A stretch of 21,394 nucleotides of DNA from Euryarchaeota archaeon UBA82 (GCA_002496635.1 DAKQ01000102.1:1-21394), one strand, 5' to 3'; positions 8,911 to 16,200 are shown, counted from the stretch's first letter. Numbers and translations: made by a program. Notes: a model not told the origin generated them from the sequence alone.

Positions 8911-10206
8911 TTAAGCGCGATATTCTTCTAAGATCTCAGTGACCTTTGTTTGGGTAATTGGCCCCTCATGATCAATCAATAACTTTGCAACATCTTCTAT
9001 TTCATTGCCCTCAGCACCAGCACTGACAGCCATATTTCGAGCATGAAGTCTCATGTGACCTTTTTGAATTCCACTCGTTGCAAGTGCTCTAAGTGCACCT
9101 AAATTCTGCGCAAGGCCTGCTGCAGCCATCACTGATGCGAGCTCTTGTGCCGATTCAACACCAAGAATTTCTAGATTCGTTCGAGCAACAGGGTGCACCT
9201 TGGAGGCGCCTCCAACAATTCCAACCGCCATGGGTGTCTCGATAGAGCCAACAAGATTTCCATCTGAATCAAGTTCCCATCGAGTCATGGAGCCATATTT
9301 GCCTTGCGAATAAGCAACATATGCATGACAACCTGCTTCAATTGCTCTCCAATCCTGGCCGCATGCTACAGCGACAGCGGATATTCCGTTCATGACACCT
9401 TTATTGTGTGTTGCAGCTCTGTAAGGGTCTGCTACTGCAAAATGATATGCTTCAAGTATTCCTGAGATGATACTTATGCCATCTTCTCTATCGCCAGTGT
9501 TACTGATCTCTTCAGGGGTAAATGTGGCTTTTACCCTCGCAAGTCTGTCTGTGGCTAGATTCGATAGTATTCGCAGCAATGCTCTTCCTTTCGTAATTTG
9601 TTCAAGTTCTGGAGCAAGAAGCTCTGCCATTGTATTGACTGCATTCGCACCCATGGCATCCCTGCAATCCACGTGAATATGGACAATGAACATCTTCCCT
9701 GAAAGAGTTTCAATGCTTCGAGTCGAGATATCCTTACACCCTCCTCCAAGACGTATCATTGTAGAAGGGAGGCTGTTTGCTAAATCCATTAAAGAATCTT
9801 TATTCTCAAGCACTCCTTGCTCTGCATCCTGATGATCGTCAATATCGAGGAGTTGAATTTGAGCAATCATCATTGGCCCATCATTTGTTGATGTAAAGCC
9901 TCCATACGCATGGCATCGTTTAGCCATATTTGAGGCAGCAGCCACAACGCTCGATTCTTCAAGACAAAAGGGGATGACGTATTGCTTTTTATCGATAATA
10001 AAGTTCGTTGCAATACCTACTGGGAGCGACATAGTGCCTATGACATTCTCAATCATACGATCAGCAGCATTATCGTCGAGTTCGCCATTATTTGCTAAAG
10101 CAGCAATCTGTTCTGGGTTAAGGTTAGAACTTTGTGCGATAAGCTGACGTCGCTCATCAACAGTCAGTTTGTAGAATCCTTTCAAGCGGCTGTTATCGAC
10201 AGGCAT
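8911..10206 (-). CDS. hmgA: Hydroxymethylglutaryl-CoA reductase, class II (bacterial type)
   Basis: Makes mevalonate from HMG-CoA, the committed step toward archaeal isoprenoid lipids. It is 431 residues from ATG 10206, chosen because GAGGAG sits 7 bases upstream (10214-10219); an in-frame ATG at 10248 has no such site. The protein follows the Pseudomonas mevalonii-type class II pattern. It has MIENVIGT (about 51-58), EESS with catalytic Glu84, DAMGANAVNTMAE, ATHNKGVMNG with catalytic Lys269, QDWRAIEAG with Asp285, and KGHMRLHARN with His384. Class II enzymes are known from Archaeoglobus and Thermoplasmatales, where ancient transfer from bacteria has been proposed. At the place of P. mevalonii Asp146, which favours NADH, I read Pro147, so cofactor preference may differ (alignment from memory). 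It diverges from the ATPase gene at 10388 and abuts scpB tail to tail. Confidence 0.96.
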   Translation of the reverse strand: MPVDNSRLKGFYKLTVDERRQLIAQSSNLNPEQIAALANNGELDDNAADRMIENVIGTMSLPVGIATNFIIDKKQYVIPFCLEESSVVAAASNMAKRCHAYGGFTSTNDGPMMIAQIQLLDIDDHQDAEQGVLENKDSLMDLANSLPSTMIRLGGGCKDISTRSIETLSGKMFIVHIHVDCRDAMGANAVNTMAELLAPELEQITKGRALLRILSNLATDRLARVKATFTPEEISNTGDREDGISIISGILEAYHFAVADPYRAATHNKGVMNGISAVAVACGQDWRAIEAGCHAYVAYSQGKYGSMTRWELDSDGNLVGSIETPMAVGIVGGASKVHPVARTNLEILGVESAQELASVMAAAGLAQNLGALRALATSGIQKGHMRLHARNMAVSAGAEGNEIEDVAKLLIDHEGPITQTKVTEILEEYRA

Positions 10207-10213
10207 TGGTTCT

Positions 10214-10219
10214 CTCCTC
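10214..10219 (-). promoter_or_regulatory. Ribosome binding site deciding the hmgA start
   Basis: On the minus strand GAGGAG lies 7 bases before ATG 10206. It excludes the 14-residue longer reading from 10248, whose extra residues (MMFQEHLACTRREP) match nothing in class II HMG-CoA reductases. Confidence 0.75.
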
Positions 10220-10260
10220 GTACAAGCCAGATGTTCTTGAAACATCAACCAATCGGAACA

Positions 10261-10356
10261 AATTAACGCATCTAACGTTTTAATTAACGCGTTAAAAACC
10301 CGTTATATTTGCGTTAGTTGAAGGGTTTTCAACATTCTCGTTAATTGATTAACGTG
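10261..10356. repeat. Cluster of eight TAACG/CGTTA half-sites with two inverted-repeat pairs in the divergent control region
   Basis: Between hmgA (minus) and the ATPase gene (plus) the pentamer TAACG or its complement CGTTA occurs at 10264, 10273, 10285, 10290, 10301, 10312, 10339 and 10350 (start positions). Two pairs are inverted repeats: TTAACGCGTTAA at 10284-10295 (perfect 12-base palindrome) and CGTTAAT-TG-ATTAACG at 10339-10354. Starts 10290, 10301 and 10312 are 11 bases apart, as are 10339 and 10350, close to one helical turn. A TATA-like TTATATTT (10303-10310) and a 7-base inverted repeat AAAACCC/GGGTTTT (10295-10301 and 10323-10329) are also present. This looks like an operator array for a dimeric DNA-binding protein. 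An origin or partition site is a weaker alternative. Confidence 0.7.
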
Positions 10357-10387
10357 TCATAACAGGTCTCCTCATCTCCTAAATTTC

Positions 10388-12124
10388 ATGAAAGGTCATA
10401 TACCTGTTCAAAGTTGTTCGTACATGCGTACTGGAACTATTGATTTGCGTTTACCAAGTCTTCGAGAAGATCCATTTTCTCAAGGGCCGCTAGCATCAAA
10501 GGATTCTGAACTGCTGGTTGGAAGACATTCATACTTTGAAGAGATGCATAAGAACATACAATTCAAGTCTTCAAGAAGAATACTGCTTGTAGGCGAATAT
10601 GGTTCAGGGAAGACCTCATTTGTCAATTGTCTTGGTGGCAAGACGAATTTACACATACACGTGGACCGAATTGATACAATCAACCCGGGCCTAGAACTTC
10701 TTAGAGATATTTATTCTCAAGTTGTAAGTGCAACAGCACCAACAGATCACAAAAAACTTGAGCGAGAACTAGAAACCTCTCTCCATAGCAAACGGAATCA
10801 TTTACCAGTGATTTCAGTGGATGCTGATATGGCTAATATCCCTTCTTTAGAGGCTTGTTTACTAGCTTCAGTGCCCTTTTTTGAACGCTTATCAGCATTG
10901 ATTGTGGTGGCTGTTAGCCCAACTCAAAAATCCCTCCTCTCAGAGCAAATTAGAGAACGCTTTGAAATTAGGATGATGGAGGAACTCGATGTAGATAGTG
11001 TGAGAGCTCTCGTTGAACGTAGAATTAGTAGGTATTCAACCCAACCTTATCAGATGACTGCAGAGGAGGCTGAGAAGGTACTCGCTGCTAGCAAGAATGG
11101 ACATCCAGGTTCTATCATCCAAGTTCTACGTTCAGTAATTGATGGACAGATTTTACCTGATATTGTTCCAAATCAGATTTCAGAACTCCCACTCAAAGAA
11201 GAATTGCTTGATGCCACCTCAGAAGATCACGATATGAACCTCTTTACACAAGAGGTTGAGGAAATCGAAGAGCAAGTTATTGAACTTCCAAATGAGGTGG
11301 AAGCGGGAGGTGCAGTAGACCTTGATGAATGGAAAGACGGACCTGGTATGTCAGGTGCAATAGGCTTCGACCTCAATCTTGAAATTCTGGAAGAACCAAT
11401 AATCGAAGAGGAGAAAGAGGAACCAATTGCTGATACATACGTGACTGAAGATACACTTCCATCCGTAGGTAGTTTTGGTGGCCTGAGGGATCGTTGGAAA
11501 GAGACCAGTCAATCAATAAAGTCAGCAGATGAACAAGAAGGAGAGTATGAGCCAATGGATGATGCGAATTCTTTGTGGGTAAGTAAAGACCTACTTAACG
11601 CACAAGAGGCTCCTGAAATCGAACTTTCCGAAGAAGAACCGTCTCAAGAAGTTCATTTAATGAATGAACCGTTTGAAAGTCAAGACCAGATTTTGGTTGA
11701 TGATCACGATATTCTCCAAAACGAATCGATGCTGAAAACACTTACGAATTTACTTTCTCAACTACTCTCGCCTTCCACAAATCAGGCTGCTTCCAATAAT
11801 CTTGCTGAAAATTTACAGGCTCTATCTCGTCCTAAAATTGGTGAGAAAGCAGAACATTCGCTAAACGTAATGGTTCTAACTTCGTTGACCAAATCCGAAA
11901 GCATTGTTGTTTCGGTTGCACAACAAAGAACTGTATCCCCATCCGACAAATTGCTCTTGGAGAAATTAAACATTAAACGAGCAAGGCTTTCACAAATATG
12001 TAATAGGCTACACAAAGCAGGTATTCTTGATGTAAGGATGGTTGGAAGGTCACGAATGTTTGGCCTAACTCGCACTGCACTTGCCCAAATGATGGCATGG
12101 GGTCTTGTAGGAGGTGACGTTTGA
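10388..12124 (+). CDS. Orc1/Cdc6-like AAA+ ATPase with acidic linker and C-terminal winged helix
   Basis: A 578-residue protein I cannot name. Residues 43-255 look like a divergent Orc1/Cdc6-type AAA+ module. It begins with LVGRHSYFEEM (compare VGRE in Cdc6) and has Walker A GEYGSGKT at 69-76, a degenerate Walker B VISVDAD at 141-147 lacking the DE pair, a sensor-1-like VVAVSPT at about 173-179, an RERFE arginine-finger-like segment at about 188-192, and HPGSIIQVL at the sensor-2 place without the usual Arg. Residues about 260-445 are an acidic, low-complexity linker. Residues about 490-575 form a winged helix (LNIKRARLSQICNRLHKAGI, then GRSRMFGLTRTA). The weak Walker B suggests nucleotide binding with slow or no hydrolysis (inference). 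It heads a unit with the next two genes, and GGAGGTGA inside its 3' end serves the next start. A replication, segregation or regulatory role is possible; none is shown. Confidence 0.75.
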   Translation: MKGHIPVQSCSYMRTGTIDLRLPSLREDPFSQGPLASKDSELLVGRHSYFEEMHKNIQFKSSRRILLVGEYGSGKTSFVNCLGGKTNLHIHVDRIDTINPGLELLRDIYSQVVSATAPTDHKKLERELETSLHSKRNHLPVISVDADMANIPSLEACLLASVPFFERLSALIVVAVSPTQKSLLSEQIRERFEIRMMEELDVDSVRALVERRISRYSTQPYQMTAEEAEKVLAASKNGHPGSIIQVLRSVIDGQILPDIVPNQISELPLKEELLDATSEDHDMNLFTQEVEEIEEQVIELPNEVEAGGAVDLDEWKDGPGMSGAIGFDLNLEILEEPIIEEEKEEPIADTYVTEDTLPSVGSFGGLRDRWKETSQSIKSADEQEGEYEPMDDANSLWVSKDLLNAQEAPEIELSEEEPSQEVHLMNEPFESQDQILVDDHDILQNESMLKTLTNLLSQLLSPSTNQAASNNLAENLQALSRPKIGEKAEHSLNVMVLTSLTKSESIVVSVAQQRTVSPSDKLLLEKLNIKRARLSQICNRLHKAGILDVRMVGRSRMFGLTRTALAQMMAWGLVGGDV

Positions 12125-13161
12125 TGTCTTGGACAGTTTCATGGTCATGGCAAGCACCTTCACGAATCAGTGCGATAGCGTCCATAGACGGTCAACTAGC
12201 TGTAGCATATGGGCTTGATTTGGTTCTCTTTAATGAATCAAATGAGATTCAATGGAAACAGACAATGCCATTCAAAGTACATGCAATATGTAACGGCGAG
12301 GGTACGATTGGTATCTTGGCTGCACACGGGTTTTTTGTGCTAAAAACAGTTGATGGAACGATGTTGCATGAAGGCAGAAGTAGTCCAGGTGGATTTTTAC
12401 ATCTTCTTCATCGCCCAGGCGGGGGGTGGATTTTATCTGGAAGAGATGGCAATCTGCATCTGTTTGATTCAAATGGGAAAGGGATCCGTAGAATCTCCTC
12501 TGGAATTATTCGAAGACTTGTTGGATGGCTAGATAGAGAACATTTGCTTTGGCAATCTTCTGAAGGAGTCATCTTGTGCGGGCAAATCGCAAATCAAGAC
12601 AAACGTAGAATCATTGATACGACTGTTTGGAGTTGGACTTCCTTGCTTAATGATGGACGATTACTTCTCTTGTCATCTGACGGTCAACTATGGGAAGGCA
12701 CTCCACATCCATTTGGGTGGGATTCGATGAATCGAGTGGAAACAGACTCATTAGAGCCACTTATGGCCACTCGCGCAGGGGATGGATGGTGGGTGTTAGG
12801 AATTGAAGGGCACCTCGACCATCTTGCAAGTGCAGATGAGGAATCAAGAATAGGTGATGGAATGAAACTAGGTGACTTACTTCTTAGATTAGGTCGTAAT
12901 TCTATGATTACAGCACGTAGAGATGGATTGACAAGACGTTGGGTTGATCCAGCACTTGCTGAAGAAGAAAAACGACATAGGCATCGAGAAGCAGCTGACG
13001 CAAAACTTGCACGGAGTTGGGATGAGCGAAGGATATTATTCCAAAGAGCTCAATCTGCAGAGGATGAAGGTCGACTTTCACGAGCGATTGAATTGTACGA
13101 AACGCTTGGTAGAAAAGATGACGTTAAGCGATTATTGCGTCGACAAAAAGGCGGTGATTGA
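12124..13161 (+). CDS. Beta-propeller-like protein with C-terminal helical tail, function unknown
   Basis: 345 residues from ATG 12124, which overlaps the upstream TGA by one base (TGATG) and has AGGAGGTGA at 12109-12117, so translation is probably coupled to the ATPase. Residues about 1-275 consist of repeated short beta-strand units ending in patterns such as GWILSGRDGNLHLFD, HLLWQSSEGVILCG, GRLLLLSSDGQLWEG and GWWVLGIEGHLDHL. These look like WD40/PQQ-type propeller blades but without clear WD dipeptides. The last 70 residues are charged helices; SAEDEGRLSRAIELYETLGR resembles a single TPR-like hairpin. There is no signal peptide or membrane segment, so it is likely cytoplasmic. A scaffold or partner of the ATPase is the natural guess, by inference from coupling only. 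Confidence 0.7.
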   Translation: MSWTVSWSWQAPSRISAIASIDGQLAVAYGLDLVLFNESNEIQWKQTMPFKVHAICNGEGTIGILAAHGFFVLKTVDGTMLHEGRSSPGGFLHLLHRPGGGWILSGRDGNLHLFDSNGKGIRRISSGIIRRLVGWLDREHLLWQSSEGVILCGQIANQDKRRIIDTTVWSWTSLLNDGRLLLLSSDGQLWEGTPHPFGWDSMNRVETDSLEPLMATRAGDGWWVLGIEGHLDHLASADEESRIGDGMKLGDLLLRLGRNSMITARRDGLTRRWVDPALAEEEKRHRHREAADAKLARSWDERRILFQRAQSAEDEGRLSRAIELYETLGRKDDVKRLLRRQKGGD

Positions 13162-13458
13162 GTGGATCCTGGTAAAACTCTAACTCAAGAACGGGTTGAA
13201 CACTATCTTTCAATCACTCGCAAAGCTCGAGAAAAAGCATCACCTCTCGTTTCTGAAGGAAGTCCTGAAGCAGAAATGCTCAACACATTGTTATCAATGG
13301 CAGATGACTATTCATCTGATGCGCAGTACTTTCTGAAACAGGGCGACTTCATACGTGCTTTTGGAGCAATCAATTACGCACATGCATGGATTGATGCAGG
13401 CGTTAAGTTACGCCTACTAGATGGGCATGGTGATGACGTACTGTTTACACTTCCATAG
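13162..13458 (+). CDS. DUF357 family protein
   Basis: A 98-residue archaeal protein that matches DUF357 by its hallmark QYFLKQGDFIRAFGAINYAHAWIDAG (in two pieces, residues about 61-86), a helical hairpin seen in most euryarchaea. The function of the family is not established. The start is GTG 13162, immediately after the TGA of the propeller gene, with GGCGGTGA just upstream, so the two are probably translated in series. The whole protein is predicted helical, with an N-terminal charged helix (LTQERVEHYLSITRKAREKA). Its last 14 bases overlap the convergent regulator gene. Confidence 0.85.
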   Translation: MDPGKTLTQERVEHYLSITRKAREKASPLVSEGSPEAEMLNTLLSMADDYSSDAQYFLKQGDFIRAFGAINYAHAWIDAGVKLRLLDGHGDDVLFTLP

Positions 13459-13864
13459 GTTCTGAAATCAGTTCATCAGAAATAGAACCAACAATTTCGT
13501 TGATAGCATCGATTCCACAAAGGATATCTTGGGCGCGTACCTGAGCAATTCGTATAAATGGTTGAAGAGATTGTTCCAATCTGTATCTTAAGCGATACAT
13601 GTGAGCAGGCCTCCCACGATTGGTTTGGGTAATGGCACTATGAATGATGAGGTTCATTTCACGAAGTTCATTAATGGCAATACTTACATCCGGTTGGCGT
13701 ATATTGCACTTTGTTTGCAGATCTCTTGAAGTCGATGCTCCATGGTAATGAAGACATGTAAGGACTCGGGCGGTATGAGCTTGTATTCCGAGTTGAACAA
13801 GTTGTTCACAAAGTGTGTTGTGTAGGATTTGAGAGGGTTTGTTGACAGTAATATGTTCATCCAT
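13445..13864 (-). CDS. Winged-helix transcriptional regulator, COG4738 type
   Basis: Predicted DNA-binding regulator of 139 residues from ATG 13864; a GTG two codons upstream at 13870 is an alternative. The sequence follows the archaeal COG4738 pattern as I remember it. There is a helix with LGIQAHTARVLTCLHYHG, then TSRDLQTKCNIRQPDVSIAI as helix-turn-helix, then NELREMNLI, and a wing ending in NRGRPAHMYRLR. A C-terminal helix (FIRIAQVRAQDILCGIDAI) probably dimerises. The target is unknown. It stands alone after the PIN-domain operon with its own 112-base upstream region, and its 3' end overlaps the DUF357 gene by 14 bases in convergent orientation. Confidence 0.85.
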   Translation of the reverse strand: MDEHITVNKPSQILHNTLCEQLVQLGIQAHTARVLTCLHYHGASTSRDLQTKCNIRQPDVSIAINELREMNLIIHSAITQTNRGRPAHMYRLRYRLEQSLQPFIRIAQVRAQDILCGIDAINEIVGSISDELISEPMEV

Positions 13865-13899
13865 GCCCACCGTATCGAGTTACCTTATTTTAACTTCTC

Positions 13900-13953
13900 A
13901 CCTACATGTATCCAGAAATGAGTTGATATAAGGCGGAGACCTATTATAAAAGG
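13900..13953 (-). promoter_or_regulatory. Putative promoter of the COG4738-type regulator
   Basis: On the minus strand CCTTATATC (about 13925-13933) is a good archaeal TATA box with a GC-rich flank. It predicts a start near 13903 and a leader of about 40 bases before ATG 13864. The perfect palindrome TACATGTA at 13903-13910 falls at this predicted start, and a near-symmetric CTATTATAAAAG lies upstream at 13941-13952. A protein bound at the palindrome would block initiation, consistent with autoregulation. No other gene fits the 13871-13982 gap. Confidence 0.45.
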
Positions 13954-13976
13954 CAAAATACTCAATAAAACATCTG
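13951..13976 (-). terminator. Possible T-rich terminator of the S6e-aIF2gamma-PIN transcript
   Basis: Just past the PIN gene stop the minus strand shows three closely spaced T tracts (GTTTTATTGAGTATTTTGCC and then CTTTT). Archaeal termination often uses such oligo-T stretches without a hairpin. No stem was found, so the call is weak. Confidence 0.3.
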
Positions 13977-13982
13977 CATATT

Positions 13983-14357
13983 CTATAGAGAAGTAACTAG
14001 ACGCAGTTTTTTACGATTCATAACTTCAATGACATCAACACTTGACTCAAAGCATCTTCGCTTTAGATTCGCATCAACGGTTAAGAGAGGGATTTCATTT
14101 TTTTGTGCATGATTCAAAAGCAAATCATCGGTATGTCCTGATTCTTCTTCAACAAGTGTAGATCGTTGGAGGAGAAGTTCGAGCATCAAGGTATTTCTCA
14201 GGTTCCGTTTTTCCTGAATTGTAGTGAGTTCGTCTAATACTGAAGGCAAGAGTATGAAATGTGGAGGCCCAACAATTGTCGATAGTGCACTATCAATATT
14301 GAGACCGGCATCGATGAGTGCAACCCAGCCACAAGCATCAATGAGCACATCGCCCAT
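13983..14357 (-). CDS. PIN-domain protein, FCF1/COG1412-like
   Basis: A 124-residue single PIN domain, predicted metal-dependent RNA nuclease. The acidic residues expected in the active site are visible: Asp7 (VLIDACGW), Glu43 (VLDELTTI), Asp77/Asp78 (HTDDLLL) and Asp95 (LLTVDANLKRRC). The start ATG 14357 lies 9 bases downstream of the aIF2 gamma stop, so it is co-transcribed. A PIN protein of this type next to aIF2 gamma is a recurring archaeal arrangement and points to a role in rRNA processing or translation rather than a toxin. No antitoxin-like small gene is beside it, which argues against VapC. Length is typical for the family. Confidence 0.85.
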   Translation of the reverse strand: MGDVLIDACGWVALIDAGLNIDSALSTIVGPPHFILLPSVLDELTTIQEKRNLRNTLMLELLLQRSTLVEEESGHTDDLLLNHAQKNEIPLLTVDANLKRRCFESSVDVIEVMNRKKLRLVTSL

Positions 14358-14366
14358 GACATCATC

Positions 14367-15605
14367 TCATTGGATGGTCCCGTGACCAATCAGTCTCCAT
14401 CGTGCTCCAACTCTTCTTGAGAGTGAGACACGCTGGCCTTCATCTGCACATATTGGAAGTCGTAGGTGGAGCGTAGCCTTTCCTTTTTCAGCACCTTTAA
14501 CAACTCCAACTGATGTCGAAGTTGCTACGTTTACCATCAACATTTCATTATTTCGAAGAGGATAAATCTTGTCAGCACCTTCTCCATCACCTGAAACCAT
14601 TGCAGCCATGAGTTCAACCGAGATGGTGCATTCTGTTCGAATTGTTGGCAATTCTCCCTTCTTGGCAAGAACTTGTCCAGATAGATTATCAGCTGTTGTA
14701 ATTGATGGATCGAGAAGAGTTCCGAGTCCACACAAACCGCCTGCCATCATGACATCGCGCTTTCCGCCTCCGCCTTGCATGCTTGTGATGGTTGTCTCAA
14801 TAGGTTCCCATCTTGTTTTGTTTCCTTGCTCGATTTTGCGTCCAGGACCGATGATGATTTCATCGCCCTCTTTGAATGCTCCTTCAACAATTGATCCTCC
14901 TATGACACCCCCAGTTAGTTTAGCAGGACGGGTACCTGGTCGATTGACGTCAAATGAGCGGGCAATATGCATGACTGCTCGTTCATCATCTTGACGGTTT
15001 GGAGTTGGAATAGTTTGTTCAATCGCTTCGATTAGGACATCAAGATTAACGTCGTGGTGAGCGGAAACAGGAATGATAGGTGCATTTTGTGCAATCGTTT
15101 CTTTCAAGAATTCTTTAATTTCTTTGTAAGATTCCATCGCTCTATCCCTCGTGACAAGATCAATCTTATTCTGAACGATGACGATATTTTTAATCCCTGC
15201 AATTTCCAGTGCCATGAGGTGTTCTCGTGTTTGTGGTTGAGGGCATGTTTCATTTGCTGCAACCATCAACATAGCACCATCCATAATTGATGCCCCAGTA
15301 ATCATGATTGCCATGAGTGTCTCGTGACCTGGTGCATCAACAAAGGAAACAACTCGCTGGAGTTCAGAATCCACATCCTTGCCACCTTTAGGGCGACGTC
15401 CAGTAGCGTAGTATTGCCCAGAATCAGTTTTGTAGAACGCAGTATCTGCATATCCTAGTTTGATTGAGATACCACGGCGTCGCTCTTCTGAGTGTGTATC
15501 AGTCCAAACTCCAGAAAGAGCTTGTGTAAGAGTGGTTTTTCCGTGATCGACGTGTCCAACAAGGCCAATATTGACTTCAGGTTGGGATGGAAGCGTTCTT
15601 GCCAT
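14367..15605 (-). CDS. eif2g: Translation initiation factor aIF2, gamma subunit
   Basis: GTPase subunit of aIF2 that carries initiator Met-tRNA to the small ribosomal subunit. It is 412 residues, the usual length. The start ATG 15605 has a textbook AGGAGG (15615-15620) 9 bases upstream. GTPase motifs are in order: GHVDHGKTT (about 17-25), switch 1 RRRGISIKLG, DAPGHE, NKID and SAHH. They are followed by domain II (VNRPGTRPAKLTGGVIGGS) and domain III to the end. Odd point: between GYADTAFY and RVVSFVDAPGH, where most archaeal and eukaryotic proteins carry a four-Cys zinc knuckle, this sequence reads KTDSGQYYATGRRPKGGKD and has no cysteine. The fold is probably kept without zinc. The gene lies between S6e and the PIN gene on one transcript. 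Confidence 0.97.
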   Translation of the reverse strand: MARTLPSQPEVNIGLVGHVDHGKTTLTQALSGVWTDTHSEERRRGISIKLGYADTAFYKTDSGQYYATGRRPKGGKDVDSELQRVVSFVDAPGHETLMAIMITGASIMDGAMLMVAANETCPQPQTREHLMALEIAGIKNIVIVQNKIDLVTRDRAMESYKEIKEFLKETIAQNAPIIPVSAHHDVNLDVLIEAIEQTIPTPNRQDDERAVMHIARSFDVNRPGTRPAKLTGGVIGGSIVEGAFKEGDEIIIGPGRKIEQGNKTRWEPIETTITSMQGGGGKRDVMMAGGLCGLGTLLDPSITTADNLSGQVLAKKGELPTIRTECTISVELMAAMVSGDGEGADKIYPLRNNEMLMVNVATSTSVGVVKGAEKGKATLHLRLPICADEGQRVSLSRRVGARWRLIGHGTIQ

Positions 15606-15645
15606 GCTTCCATTCCTCCTTATTCAACGATGACCCTCTCGGGTT

Positions 15646-16167
15646 TCACTCCGCAGGTGCTGCACCTTCGCCCGCACCGAGCAATGTGTCAAGTCCGATG
15701 TTTCCTGCATCGACAACTTTCAGGTTGATTTGACGTGTGTCTTGAGTAATTGTGTTTCCACGGAATACTCTGCGCATTCGCATACCGTCTGGCTTGTAGC
15801 GGAAGCGCTTCTTTTCGCCTTTCTTGGTTTTTGAGACAAGATAATGTCCTTTGAAACCAGTTGAAGCAGTAACGAGAATTGCTTGTCGTGAACCGCCATC
15901 GAGATCACGGCGCATTGGAGTGCCGGTTTTGTCAGAACCTCCAGTAATTTCGAGTTTGTAGCCAGTCAGAAGGGATTCTCCTTCGCCAACGAAAACACCT
16001 TCGATTACATCTCCGATTTTCTTACCGAGTAATTGAGCATGGTTTGTACCTGAAATGACCGTCTTGTATGACGGGGAGTACGTCTTTTCCTTACCACTGG
16101 ATGTGGTTCGAGTCAACTTGGTTGTGGTGTCGTTGACCACTGCAACAAATGAGTTTCCTTCAGCCAT
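15646..16167 (-). CDS. rps6e: Ribosomal protein S6e
   Basis: Small-subunit ribosomal protein of archaea and eukaryotes, 173 residues from ATG 16167 (MAEGNSFVAVVND). A longer TTG start at 16185 would add MLEECS, but GAGGA just upstream favours the ATG. Family marks are LLGKKIGDVIEG, the conserved LTGYKLEITGGSDKTGTPMR (residues about 68-87) and the basic KKGEKKRFRYKPDGMRMRRV stretch that meets rRNA. The C-terminus ends in an acidic, Ala-rich tail (GAGEGAAPAE). The long eukaryotic phosphorylated tail is absent, as expected. It leads the S6e-aIF2gamma-PIN cluster, with 40 bases to the next start. Confidence 0.97.
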   Translation of the reverse strand: MAEGNSFVAVVNDTTTKLTRTTSSGKEKTYSPSYKTVISGTNHAQLLGKKIGDVIEGVFVGEGESLLTGYKLEITGGSDKTGTPMRRDLDGGSRQAILVTASTGFKGHYLVSKTKKGEKKRFRYKPDGMRMRRVFRGNTITQDTRQINLKVVDAGNIGLDTLLGAGEGAAPAE

Positions 16168-16200
16168 TGAGCATTCCTCTAGCAACTTAGCGACAAACGA

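Noticed and set aside
10249..10387. Replication origin beside the Orc-like ATPase
   Set aside because: The repeats do not resemble the ORB elements I know (G-rich with a T-tract), and the adjacent ATPase is a degenerate paralogue. An operator array explains the symmetry better; origin kept only as an option in the finding.
13983..14357. PIN protein as VapC toxin of a toxin-antitoxin pair
   Set aside because: There is no small antitoxin gene next to it, and the S6e-aIF2gamma-PIN order is a known archaeal housekeeping arrangement.
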